Notes: generated by a model from the sequence alone, not told the origin. 64,000 bases of DNA from Paenibacillus oryzae (GCF_001675045.1 NZ_LYPA01000080.1:310001-374000), one strand, 5' to 3'. Shown: positions 7,201-14,783, numbered from the stretch's first letter. Numbers and translations are program-made.

Positions 7201-9204
7201 AGAGCCGTCCGCGCCCGTTGGCCCCGTCGGTCCAGTAGCGCCGTCCGCGCCTGTTGAACCTGTCGATCCGGTACTGCCATCCGCACCATTAGCCCCTGTT
7301 GGTCCGGTAACGCCATCCGCGCCTGTAACTCCTGTTGGTCCAGTAACACCGTCAGCACCAGTCGGCCCCGTTGGTCCAGTAACACCGTCAGCACCAGTGT
7401 CTCCTGTTGGTCCAGTAGCGCCATCCGCGCCAGTCGGCCCTGTTGGTCCAGTAACGCCATCCGTGCCAGTTGGTCCCGTCGGTCCAGTAGCGCCATCCGC
7501 TCCAGTGTCTCCTGTTGGCCCAGTAACACCGTTCGCGCCAGTCGGCCCCGTCGGTCCGGTAGCGCCGTCAGCACCAGTGTCTCCTGTTGGTCCAGTAACA
7601 CCGTCCGCGCCCGTTGGCCCTGTCGGTCCAGTAGAGCCGTCCGCGCCCGTTGGCCCCACGAGTCCGGTAGCCCCGTCAGCACCAGTTGGCCCCGATGGTC
7701 CAATAGCGCCGTCTGCTCCAGTCGGCCCCATCGTTCCAGTAGCGCCGTCCGCACCTGTTGAACCTGTTGGTCCGGTAGCCCCGTTCGCGCCAGTTGGCCC
7801 TGTTGGTCCAGTAGCGCCATCCGCGCCAGTCTGCCCAGTTGACCCTGTTGGTCCAGTAACACCGTCCGCGCCCGTTGGTCCTGTGGGTCCAGTAGTGCCA
7901 CCCGCACCTGTTGGCCCAGTTGGTCCGGTAGCGCCGTCCGCGCCAGTCGCCCCCGTCGGTCCAGCAGCGCCGTCCGCGCCCGTTGGCCCAGTTGATCCAG
8001 TAGCGCCGTCCGCACCTGTTGAACCTGTTGGTCCAGTAACACCGTCCGCGCCTGTTGAACCTGTCGGTCCGGTAGCGCCATCCGCGCCTGTTGAACCTGT
8101 CGGTCCGGTAGCGCCGTCTGCTCCAGTCGGCCCCGTCGGTCCAGTAGCACCGTCCACGCCTGTTGAACCTGTCAATCCAGTAGCGCCATTTGCACCAGTG
8201 GCTCCTGTTGGTCCAGTAGCGCCATCCGCACCTGTTGTTCCTGTTGGTCCGGTAATGCCGTCCGCGCCCGTTGGTCCCGTCGGACCAGTAGCGCCATCCG
8301 CTCCTGTTGAACCTGTTGGTCCAGTAGTGCCATCTACACCAGTGGCTCCTGTTGGTCCAGTAGCGCCGTCCGCGCCTGTTGAACCTGTCGCTCCCGTCGC
8401 GCCATCTGCTCCTGTTAAACCTGTTGGTCCAGTAACGCCATTTGCACCAGTGGCTCCTGTTGGTCCGGTAATGCCATCCGCACCCGTTGGCCCGGTTGAT
8501 CCGGTAGCGCCATCCACACCAGTGTCTCCTGTTGGTCCAGTAACACCGTCAGCGCCAGTCGGCCCCGTCGGTCCGGTAGCGCCGTCCGCTCCTGTTGAAC
8601 CTGTTGATCCGGTAACGCCGTCCGAACCAGTGGGCCCCGTCGGACCAGTAGCGCCATCCGCGCCTGTTGGCCCTGGGGGTCCAGTAGTGCCATCTGCACC
8701 AGTGGCTCCTGTTGGTCCAGTAACCCCGTCCGCGCCTGTTGAACCTGTCGGTCCTGTCGCGCCAACTGTACCAGTGGCTCCTGTTGGTCCGGTAGCCCCG
8801 TCAGCACCAGTGGTTCCCGTCGGTCCAGTAGCGCCATCCGCACCAGTGGCTCCTGTTGGTCCAGTAACACCGTCCGCGCCTGTTGAACCCGTCGGACCGG
8901 TAGCGCCATCTGCGCCTGTTAAACCCGTCGGACCAGTAGCGCCATCCGCACCAGTGGCTCCCGTTGGTCCGGTAGTGCCGTCTGCGCCTGATGAACCTGT
9001 CGGTCCGGTAGCGCCATCCGCGCCTGTAACTCCTGTTGGCCCAACAGCGCCTCTTTTGCCGCGCTTTCCTTTTTTGCCCTTTTTGCCTCGAGGACCCGGG
9101 GGGCCAGTCGGTCCGGTTGGGCCAACTCTGCAATGAGCAAAGGGAGGCTTCTTTCCGCTAAAAATTCCTTTTTTCTTTGTCAGGGACTTTTTACGGGACT
9201 TCAT
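4273..9204 (-). CDS. Very long collagen-like protein (1643 aa) with C-terminal beta-sandwich (C1q/BclA-tip-like) domain
   Basis: Start ATG at 9204 (not the in-frame ATG at 9396) gives an N-terminus that matches the 765-residue paralogue, with H24-C25 and the first triplet glycine at residue 28 in both. Triplets run from 28 to about 1483 (some 485 Gly-X-Y units), beginning with the basic block GKKGKKGKRGKRG. A C-terminal domain of about 160 residues follows, rich in beta strands (FTIPATGRYSI, then WSIHQISS at the end), resembling jelly-roll tips of C1q/BclA type. It would form a very long trimeric filament on the spore surface (inference). Its stop-overlapping 19-codon leader and upstream box are shared with the 765-residue gene, but the C-terminal domain is unrelated to that protein's. 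Confidence 0.85.
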   Translation of the reverse strand: MKSRKKSLTKKKGIFSGKKPPFAHCRVGPTGPTGPPGPRGKKGKKGKRGKRGAVGPTGVTGADGATGPTGSSGADGTTGPTGATGADGATGPTGLTGADGATGPTGSTGADGVTGPTGATGADGATGPTGTTGADGATGPTGATGTVGATGPTGSTGADGVTGPTGATGADGTTGPPGPTGADGATGPTGPTGSDGVTGSTGSTGADGATGPTGPTGADGVTGPTGDTGVDGATGSTGPTGADGITGPTGATGANGVTGPTGLTGADGATGATGSTGADGATGPTGATGVDGTTGPTGSTGADGATGPTGPTGADGITGPTGTTGADGATGPTGATGANGATGLTGSTGVDGATGPTGPTGADGATGPTGSTGADGATGPTGSTGADGVTGPTGSTGADGATGSTGPTGADGAAGPTGATGADGATGPTGPTGAGGTTGPTGPTGADGVTGPTGSTGQTGADGATGPTGPTGANGATGPTGSTGADGATGTMGPTGADGAIGPSGPTGADGATGLVGPTGADGSTGPTGPTGADGVTGPTGDTGADGATGPTGPTGANGVTGPTGDTGADGATGPTGPTGTDGVTGPTGPTGADGATGPTGDTGADGVTGPTGPTGADGVTGPTGVTGADGVTGPTGANGADGSTGSTGSTGADGATGPTGPTGADGSTGPTGATGVDGATGSTGPTGPTGTDGSTGPTGATGVDGATGPTGATGADGSTGPAGATGVDGATGLTGATGADGATGPTGATGADGSIGPTGATGTDGATGSTGPTGADGSTGPTGPTGADGATGPTGATGIEGATGSTGATGADGATGPTGATGADGATGPTGSTGADGATGPAGATGTDGSIGPTGATGADGATGPTGSTGADGATGSTGATGTDGATGPSGSTGANGVTGPTGATGADGTTGSTGSTGADGITGPTGATGVDGATGSTGPTGADGITGPTGATGANGATGPTGSTGVDGITGPTGVTGADGATGPTGSTGADGVTGPTGDTGADGATGPTGPTGANGVTGPTGDTGADGVTGPSGPTGADGATGSTGATGTDGATGPSGSTGADGVTGPTGATGADGTTGSTGSTGADGSTGPTGATGADGVTGPTGPTGADGVTGPTGPTGADGATGPTGPAGADGATGPTGPTGAEGITGPTGATGADGATGPTGSTGADGATGPTGPTGVDGATGPTGSTGPTGADGATGSTGPTGADGAPGPTGPTGVDGATGPTGATGADGATGPTGSTGADGSTGPTGPTGVDGATGPTGATGADGATGPTGSTGADGATGPTGATGVNGATGPTGPTGADGVTGPTGATGADGATGPTGSTGADGVTGPTGDTGADGVTGPTGPTGADGATGPTGPTGAVGATGPSGPTGAVGATGSTGATGANGTTGPSGPTGAGGATGSTGATGTTGSTGPTGAGGATGSTGAAGANGTTGSTGPTGANGATGPTGPTGSVGATGPTGLTGTTGATGATGPNFATNGFSGRITNVSLSSSAQLTNWSTASPYFSNANFNETTGTFTIPATGRYSIKATINYTTTATITIGIGAGIFPSFRVRRTSPTTTDIITGNFPILNVNITLLTLRTILGSGTVTLAGDATLSLNDQIGLFYVADGLTIGLEIGGTENEGIIWSIHQISS
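4762..9123 (-). repeat. Collagen Gly-X-Y coding repeat, 36-bp period, about 4.4 kb
   Basis: Continuous Gly-X-Y coding repeat with the same 36-bp period as in the neighbouring gene but more variable Y residues (many GVT, GDT, GST, GLT). A 69-bp stretch (6842-6910) is identical to 2466-2534 in the neighbouring collagen-like gene, which suggests recombination between the two repeats. Confidence 0.9.
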
Positions 9205-9260
9205 AGCTGTGACATCTTGGATGTAGAGGAGATTGGTTGTGAATGACGACGAGCGTTCAC
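9201..9260 (-). CDS. 19-codon upstream reading frame coupled to the 1643-aa collagen-like gene
   Basis: A minus-strand GTG at 9260 sits 10 nt after AGAAAGGAG and opens a frame of exactly 19 codons (MNARRHSQPISSTSKMSQL if GTG is read as Met). Its TGA overlaps the collagen ATG as ATGA. Ribosome binding site, spacing, length and overlap are the same as for the paralogous pair at 3904-3963, although the peptide has diverged and the start is GTG instead of ATG. This argues that the arrangement is maintained by selection. Confidence 0.55.
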   Translation of the reverse strand: MNARRHSQPISSTSKMSQL

Positions 9261-9304
9261 CAAGATCAAACTCCTTTCTATTAAAATGTGCAAGGCTGCT
9301 GTAA

Positions 9305-9313
9305 CAGTGTATG
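9305..9313 (-). promoter_or_regulatory. Sporulation-type -10 element (CATACACTG)
   Basis: Minus-strand CATACACTG includes CATACACT, an exact match to the sigma-E -10 pattern CATACA-N-T, and is close to the sigma-K form. It occupies the same place as CATATACTG upstream of the 765-residue gene. The -35 region holds the conserved CAGCCATAGCTG box (9329-9340) instead of an obvious sigma-E or sigma-K -35. Confidence 0.4.
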
Positions 9314-9328
9314 TATAGCAGATGGCGG

Positions 9329-9340
9329 CAGCTATGGCTG
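9329..9340 (-). promoter_or_regulatory. Conserved upstream dyad box CAGCCATAGCTG (second copy)
   Basis: Identical to the box at 4033-4044 and at the same distance (69 nt) from the leader start. Flanking sequence is also similar, so either shared ancestry or shared regulation explains it. Confidence 0.4.
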
Positions 9341-9509
9341 GATGTGAAAATAGTCTTTTGTCTATTCGGGCAGGACGTTGAAGTAAATCCTTCCATGTTC
9401 AGTCATGTAAATCAGCATTTCATGCATTGGAATCAGCGGGTTGTGTCAAAACGATAGCGGTGTATATGAAATAACTGCATAATAAAGCTCACAAGGGAGT
9501 GAGGACGCG

Positions 9510-9971
9510 TTGAAAATACATATTCATATTGATGAACATTGCGAGGAAACCTCCGTTACCATACAGGCAAAAGAATGGACCGAGGAGCTTGCAGCCCTTG
9601 TGGCCAAGCTTCAGGCATCCACCCCTCGCCGGCTGCTTGGCGTTGAGGATGAACGTTCCATTTTGCTGGACCCCGCAGAGCTGGATTATGTTTGCGCGGA
9701 GCAGCGCAAAGTTTTTGCCGTCACCAAGCAGAGGCGAATCGAGCTCAAAATGAAGCTGTACGAAATAGAAGAGCTGCTTGCCGGGGGAGCATTTATGCGG
9801 TTTTCAAAATCAGTGATCGGCAATTTGGATCATATCAACCGTTTTGAGCTGGCCTTTAACGGAAACTTGTGCGTTCATTTTCATTCGGGCAACAAGGAGT
9901 ATGTGTCCAGAAGCTATGTTGCAGAATTGAAACAGCGTTTAATTATGGGAGGTGGCAAGGATGGTGCGTAA
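9510..9971 (+). CDS. LytTR-family DNA-binding regulator without receiver domain
   Basis: A 153-residue protein. The N-terminal third (about 1-50) is a small alpha/beta segment; residues about 55-150 form a LytTR DNA-binding domain (YEIEELLAGGAFMRFSKSVIGNL, then HFHSGNKEYVSRSYVAELK). There is no response-regulator receiver domain. It starts at TTG 9510 after GAGG with 5-nt spacing. It is the first gene of a four-gene unit with a DUF3021 membrane protein and an ABC exporter. Similar LytTR-plus-membrane-protein pairs (LytTR regulatory systems such as HdrRM/BrsRM of streptococci) work by membrane sequestration of the regulator; whether this pair does so is inference. It probably regulates its own operon. 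Confidence 0.85.
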   Translation: MKIHIHIDEHCEETSVTIQAKEWTEELAALVAKLQASTPRRLLGVEDERSILLDPAELDYVCAEQRKVFAVTKQRRIELKMKLYEIEELLAGGAFMRFSKSVIGNLDHINRFELAFNGNLCVHFHSGNKEYVSRSYVAELKQRLIMGGGKDGA

Positions 9972-10365
9972 CATCATTCAGCGCGGTTTTATGGGAATAA
10001 GCTCGGGAGGCATTATTACGTTCATTGCCCTGACGGTGTTAATGATAAACGAAGTGGATGTATCCGTGCCCGATTTATGGAAAAATATGCTGGGGAGCCT
10101 GCTGATGGGGGTCTATTTTGGCATCGCCTCACTACTGTTTGAGCATGAAAAATGGAGTCCCTTAAAGCAGCTTGTCGTTCATTTTCTCTTGTCGATCATG
10201 CTGTTTTTTCCCATCGCCATAAGCGTGGGCTGGATTGAGCTTCAGTGGCGGCCGATCCTGCTGGGAGCAGGCACTTTTATGATTATTTATGCGATATTCT
10301 GGCTTGCGATATCCAGTTATTTTAGAAAACAAGCTCGTTCCATGAACAATTCCGTACGCAAATAA
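9961..10365 (+). CDS. DUF3021-family four-helix membrane protein
   Basis: A 134-residue protein with four predicted transmembrane segments (about 8-30, 42-62, 72-95, 100-122). Size and order fit DUF3021, a family nearly always next to LytTR regulators. The start is ATG 9961, 8 nt after GGGAGG, and it overlaps the LytTR gene by 11 nt, which indicates translational coupling. By analogy with LytTR regulatory systems it may hold the regulator inactive at the membrane. The molecular function of DUF3021 is not established. Confidence 0.8.
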   Translation: MVRNIIQRGFMGISSGGIITFIALTVLMINEVDVSVPDLWKNMLGSLLMGVYFGIASLLFEHEKWSPLKQLVVHFLLSIMLFFPIAISVGWIELQWRPILLGAGTFMIIYAIFWLAISSYFRKQARSMNNSVRK

Positions 10366-10377
10366 GGGGGTACAAAT

Positions 10378-11301
10378 ATGAATGCAATTGTGGAGATTAA
10401 TGACCTGACCAAGCAATATGGGCAAAAGAAAGCGCTCGATGCCATCACATTCAAAGTAAAGGAAGGCGGCTGCTTTGGGCTTCTGGGGCCTAACGGAGCG
10501 GGTAAGTCGACGCTTATGAAGCTTTTGACGGGTATTTTGTCCCCGGATTCCGGCGGTATGACCATAATGGGCATGGATGCAAGAAATAATCGGAATGCCA
10601 TCATTTCAAAAACGGGGTATGTGCCGCAAGAAATAACGTTATTCGAGACGCTTAGCGCGCGGCGGAATCTTGTGTTTTTTGGGGAAATGTATGGGATGAA
10701 GGGAGAGCCGCTTAAACGCAAGATCGAAGAGGTGCTTCAACAGGTCGGGCTGGCGGATCGGGCGAAGGATGCAGTAGGGACTTTTTCGGGCGGGATGAAA
10801 AGACGGATTAACATTGCCGCGTCGCTGCTGCATGACCCCAAGCTGCTCATTTTGGACGAGCCGACGGTTGGCATTGATCCTCAGTCGCGAAATCATATTT
10901 TTGAAATGATTATGGCTCTGAAAAAAAAGGGCATGACCATCTTGTATTCAACGCATTACATGGAAGAGGTAGAAGCGTTGTGCGAGGATATTGCCATCAT
11001 GGACAACGGGCGAGTGATTGCCGAGGGTTCGCTGAATGGGGTATTGGAGGCGCATGCGGCCAAAGCCATTTATTTAGAAAGCGATGACGTGACTGTACCG
11101 CCTGTACTGGAAGGGATCGCAAAAGCAAGCGCAAAGGGCAGGGGATGGATGCTGGAGAGCAGCGATCCGTTGGCCTTGATGGGACGGCTTGTTCAATATT
11201 TTCAGTCCAAGGGCATTCATGTCCGAAGTCTTGAAATGATGACTCCGTCCTTGGAAAGTGTTTTCCTGAAGCTAACCGGCAGCTCGCTTCGCGATGAATG
11301 A
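10378..11301 (+). CDS. ABC transporter ATP-binding protein (CcmA/drug-exporter type)
   Basis: A 307-residue ATPase with Walker A GPNGAGKST (37-45), signature SGGMK (137-141), Walker B LLILDEP (156-162) and switch histidine His193 (YSTHYMEE). The C-terminal 90 residues form the extension typical of DrrA/CcmA exporters. It pairs with the ABC-2 permease that follows. The ATG is at 10378 after AAGGGGG, 12 nt from the DUF3021 stop, so it belongs to the same operon. The substrate is unknown; antibiotics, peptides or lipids are usual for this class. Confidence 0.93.
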   Translation: MNAIVEINDLTKQYGQKKALDAITFKVKEGGCFGLLGPNGAGKSTLMKLLTGILSPDSGGMTIMGMDARNNRNAIISKTGYVPQEITLFETLSARRNLVFFGEMYGMKGEPLKRKIEEVLQQVGLADRAKDAVGTFSGGMKRRINIAASLLHDPKLLILDEPTVGIDPQSRNHIFEMIMALKKKGMTILYSTHYMEEVEALCEDIAIMDNGRVIAEGSLNGVLEAHAAKAIYLESDDVTVPPVLEGIAKASAKGRGWMLESSDPLALMGRLVQYFQSKGIHVRSLEMMTPSLESVFLKLTGSSLRDE

Positions 11302-11358
11302 TCGGCCGGTACTAGATAACCACTATGTAACCACTATGAAAAGTAAGGGGTGCCCGGT

Positions 11359-12504
11359 ATGATAGGCAGCATTCTGCGTAAGGAATTGAGTATTACGTTC
11401 AAGGAAAAAGGAACGTTTTTCTGGTTGTTCGTTCTCCCTATCTTATTCATTGTTATGTTTTCCGCCATATTCAGCAATACATCCCAGGAATATGCCGTTC
11501 GATATTATGATGCTGACCACTCCGTGGCTTCTGAACAGTTGCTTAACCTGATTAACCAAGTGGAGGGCTTTAAGCTGCAAAATAACTCCAATGAGCCGCT
11601 TGACGATCAGTTGGAAGGAATACGCTCGGGGAAAATTTCCTCGCTGCTGGTTATTCCGAAGGGTTATGGAGAAAGCCTTCAATCTGGTGCAACGGCCAAG
11701 CTGGAGCTATACCGTGATGCGGCGGATGATAATGCTTCAGCGCCGGTGTCTGCTCTGCTGGGCAACATCGTAAGCCAGTACAAAGAGGTTAAGCTTGCCG
11801 CCGTATTGGAGGAGCTTGGACAACAAGGCAACGCTGTGGAGAACATACTTACATCTCCGGTTGAGCTTCAAGAGATGAAGGAGTCGGCGGTCAAAATAGA
11901 TACGGTCACTCAAGTGGTGCCGGGGTATACGGTTATGTTCGTCTTTTTCATTATGATTACGATGGTCCGCAATTTTCTGCGGGACAAAAACTCTGGTATG
12001 CTTGCGCGATTGAGCGGGACCCCGATGAGGAGCCATCATTATTTGATCGGAATGTGGGTTCCTAACATAGTTGTTGTCCTTATTCAATGCACCGTTTTGC
12101 TTTTGTTTGGTAAAATCGTATACGGACTTCAGCTGGGCGATATAAGTGCCGTCGCGTTGTTGATTTGCTGCCTGGCTGTCTGCTGTACGGGAATCGGCCT
12201 AATGTTGTCGATGCTGGTTAGAAGCGAAAATCAGGGCATCGGATTTGTCCAAATCATTACGATGGGCGGCGCTATTGTTGGCGGATTATGGTTTCCCTAT
12301 GACTTTTTGCCGGAGTTTGTCCGAATGATTGGCAAATTTACGCCGCAGTTCTGGGCCCAGCGAGGCTTGCAGGATGTTATGCTGCGGGGGATGCATATAG
12401 ATGGCATTTGGCTGAATGCAACCATTTTGCTTGGGATCGGCTTTGTTGGATTAGGGATCGCTCTTCTTGGCTTTAGACGTTTTGCCAATGGTTCAATGCA
12501 TTAA
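11359..12504 (+). CDS. ABC-2 type permease
   Basis: A 381-residue permease: one N-terminal transmembrane helix (about 20-40), a large extracytoplasmic region (about 45-190), then five hydrophobic helices to the C-terminus. This is the ABC-2 (YhgE/NodJ-like) exporter fold. The start is ATG 11359, 8 nt after AAGGGG, in preference to the in-frame GTG at 11350. It is the last gene of the LytTR-DUF3021-ATPase-permease unit and is followed by a strong terminator at 12550. Confidence 0.9.
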   Translation: MIGSILRKELSITFKEKGTFFWLFVLPILFIVMFSAIFSNTSQEYAVRYYDADHSVASEQLLNLINQVEGFKLQNNSNEPLDDQLEGIRSGKISSLLVIPKGYGESLQSGATAKLELYRDAADDNASAPVSALLGNIVSQYKEVKLAAVLEELGQQGNAVENILTSPVELQEMKESAVKIDTVTQVVPGYTVMFVFFIMITMVRNFLRDKNSGMLARLSGTPMRSHHYLIGMWVPNIVVVLIQCTVLLLFGKIVYGLQLGDISAVALLICCLAVCCTGIGLMLSMLVRSENQGIGFVQIITMGGAIVGGLWFPYDFLPEFVRMIGKFTPQFWAQRGLQDVMLRGMHIDGIWLNATILLGIGFVGLGIALLGFRRFANGSMH

Positions 12505-12549
12505 GTAAACGTCCACTCAAGCTGTAAAATGGCTCCGCCATAGCTGGAA

Positions 12550-12591
12550 AAACGCTCCTGAATCCATGTTGCCATGGAGTCAGGAGCGTTT
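12550..12591. terminator. Terminator between convergent genes
   Basis: A 12-bp perfect stem (12550-12561 with 12580-12591) is extended by an inner TCCATG/CATGGA stem and a 4-nt loop. It lies between the permease stop (12504) and the stop of the minus-strand BclB-type gene (12609), with A/T-rich ends suited to both directions. Confidence 0.8.
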
Positions 12592-12608
12592 AGGATTACA
12601 GCATTGGA

Positions 12609-14759
12609 TTAAGCGATGCCTACGCCGCCGCTTGCATTGCCTGTAATAGTTGTAGCGATGTCTATGCCCGCCGTAACGCTAGCGGAGAATACCAGCAGCA
12701 GTCTCGTTCCCGCAGTAACCGGGATGGACAAACCGGACGTAATGCCGCTGCTTGTTGCTCCGATGGCTACGATGCCGGTCAATGGAGGGGCAAGTGTAAC
12801 AGAGGCCCCGGGAACAGCTGTGAAAATATTGTTTGGTGTTGTCGAACTGAAGAGCTGAGCTGTGATGGATACAGTGGAGCCAACAAGGGTCAACGCCAGA
12901 GTTGTGCTAAAGAAGCCGGCAATGGATGTGATAGTGCCGTCTCTTGGTACTGAGAATGCAAGGTTTGACAGTAGAGTGACATCGATGGTGCCGCCCAAAA
13001 CGCTAACGCCAGTAGCAGTTTCTCCAAAGGCAACAAGGCTTGTTGTTCCAGCTAGCCCACCGAGAACAGTGGTAAGGATAGCAGGTGCACCAGATGCAAA
13101 GGGGATGATTGCCCCTGCGCCAGTAGCACCAGTGGCACCCGTAGCACCTGTAGCGCCAGTCGCTCCTGTTGGTCCAGTAGCACCTGTAGCGCCAAGTGCA
13201 CCAGTGGCACCCGTAGCGCCAGTCGCGCCAGTTGGTCCAGTAGCGCCGTCCGCGCCAGTTGCTCCTGTAGCGCCAGTCGCTCCTGTTGGTCCAGTAGCGC
13301 CGTCTGCGCCAGTAGCACCTGTAGCGCCAAGTGCACCAGTAGCACCCGTAGCGCCAGTCGCGCCAGTTGCTCCTGTAGCGCCAAGTGCACCAGTAGCACC
13401 TGTAGCGCCAGTCGCTCCTGTTGGTCCAGTAGCACCGTCCGCACCAGTTGCACCTGTAGCGCCAAGTGCACCAGTGGCACCCGTAGCACCTGTAGCGCCA
13501 GTCGCTCCTGTTGGTCCAGTCGCGCCGTCTGCGCCAGTAGCACCTGTAGCGCCAAGTGCACCAGTGGCACCCGTAGTACCTGTAACGCCAGTCGCGCCAG
13601 TTGGTCCAGTAGCGCCGTCCGCGCCAGTAGCACCTGTAGCGCCAAGTGCACCAGTGGCACCCGTAGCGCCAGTCGGTCCAGTAGCACCGTCAGCCCCAGT
13701 TGCTCCCGTAGCGCCAGTTGGTCCAGTAGCACCGTCTGCCCCAATTGCTCCTGTAGCGCCTGTTGGTCCAGTGGCGCCGTCCGCGCCAGTTGCTCCTGTA
13801 GCGCCAAGTGCACCAGTGGCACCCGTAGCGCCAGTTGCTCCTGTAGCGCCAAGTGCCCCAGTTGCTCCCGTAGCGCCAGTCGGTCCAGTAGCGCCGTCCG
13901 CGCCAGTAGCGCCTGTAGCGCCAAGTGCACCAGTGGCACCCGTAGCGCCAGTTGCTCCAGTAGCGCCGTCTGCCCCAGTTGCTCCAGTAGCGCCAATCGC
14001 GCCAGTGGGTCCGATAGGTCCTGTCGGCCCAGTTGGTCCAGTAGCGCCGTCAGCCCCAGTGGCCCCCGTAGCGCCCGTAGCGCCAGTCGGTCCAGTAGCG
14101 CCGTCTGCCCCAGTAGCCCCAGTAGCACCAGTAGCGCCAGTCGGTCCAGCTGGCCCCCCTGATGGCCCAGTCGCTCCGGTAGCACCCGTAGCACCCGTAG
14201 CGCCAGTAGTGCCAGTACCCGTAGCGCCCGTAGCGCCCGTAGCGCCCGTAGCACCCGTAACGCCTGTAGCTCCTGTAGCGCCCGTAGCGCCAGAACCCGT
14301 AGCCCCCGTAGCGCCCGTAGCCCCAGTAGCGCCCGTAGCGCCTGTAGCCCCAGTAGTGCCAGTAGTGCCAGAACCCGTAGCGCCAGTTGGTCCAGTAGCG
14401 CCCGTAGCGCCAGTGGCCCCGGTAGCCCCCGTAGCTCCTGTTGGCCCTGTAGGGCCTCTATGACCGCGTTTTCCTCGTTTTCCTCGTTTTCCTCTTTTTC
14501 CACGCTCTCCACATGGTCCTATTTCACCACATTCACCAATATCTCCGACTGGTCCAACGGCTCCCCTGAACCCGCGTAGTCCACGAGGACCTCGCAAAAA
14601 TGAAATTTTTTCCCTGTCGTGCTTTTTGTTCTTTTTCTGGCGCTCCCTTTTGACACAATGCTCTTTGCGCGAATGTACCTCAAGCGAGCCTCTTTTGATA
14701 GCCGACTTAGTTTTACTAATGCGCAATACCTTTTTTTTGCGTGGTTGATTAATCAGAAT
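12609..14759 (-). CDS. BclB-type collagen-like exosporium protein (GAT-rich), probably with a non-AUG start
   Basis: About 716 residues: a basic N-terminus of about 55 residues, a mixed triplet segment containing GECGEIGPCGERG, a basic block (GKRGKRGKRGKRG), about 430 residues of mostly GAT triplets, and a C-terminal domain of about 165 residues with IPFASG, GGLAGTTSLVAFG and LLLVFSA. The tail matches the BclB C-terminal domain of exosporium glycoproteins. The frame is open from an ATG at 14819 that lacks a ribosome binding site. A perfect AAGGAGG lies at 14771-14765, pointing to ATT 14759 (5 nt) or CTG 14756 (8 nt) as start; no in-frame ATG, GTG or TTG is suitably placed. The first cysteines in triplets could cross-link filaments (inference). 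Confidence 0.8.
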   Translation of the reverse strand: MLINQPRKKKVLRISKTKSAIKRGSLEVHSRKEHCVKRERQKKNKKHDREKISFLRGPRGLRGFRGAVGPVGDIGECGEIGPCGERGKRGKRGKRGKRGHRGPTGPTGATGATGATGATGATGPTGATGSGTTGTTGATGATGATGATGATGATGSGATGATGATGVTGATGATGATGATGTGTTGATGATGATGATGPSGGPAGPTGATGATGATGADGATGPTGATGATGATGADGATGPTGPTGPIGPTGAIGATGATGADGATGATGATGATGALGATGATGADGATGPTGATGATGALGATGATGATGATGALGATGATGADGATGPTGATGAIGADGATGPTGATGATGADGATGPTGATGATGALGATGATGADGATGPTGATGVTGTTGATGALGATGATGADGATGPTGATGATGATGATGALGATGATGADGATGPTGATGATGATGALGATGATGATGATGATGALGATGATGADGATGPTGATGATGATGADGATGPTGATGATGATGALGATGATGPTGATGATGATGATGATGAGAIIPFASGAPAILTTVLGGLAGTTSLVAFGETATGVSVLGGTIDVTLLSNLAFSVPRDGTITSIAGFFSTTLALTLVGSTVSITAQLFSSTTPNNIFTAVPGASVTLAPPLTGIVAIGATSSGITSGLSIPVTAGTRLLLVFSASVTAGIDIATTITGNASGGVGIA

Positions 14760-14783
14760 GGACACCTCCTTTATGTCTGGTGA

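Noticed and set aside
1918..9123. CRISPR-like array because of a regular 36-bp period
   Set aside because: There are no unique spacers, the repeat is a continuous coding Gly-X-Y frame, and no cas genes are present.
1953..9136. Very long plus-strand frames (628 and 1470 codons) reading PVAPVGPVAPSA-type repeats
   Set aside because: They are antisense shadows of the Gly-X-Y repeats: the 36-bp unit lacks stops in several frames. They have no ribosome binding site and no sensible domains.
9205..9396. Extended N-terminus of the 1643-aa collagen-like protein from ATG 9396
   Set aside because: The extension crosses the -10 element and the AGAAAGGAG site of the leader frame. The paralogue has a stop in the equivalent stretch, and homology begins at 9204.
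2191..14512. Arg/Leu/Gln-rich minus-strand frames (for example ALPDQQGQRA-type) inside the collagen genes
   Set aside because: They are out-of-frame readings of the same repeats, fully contained in the collagen-like genes.
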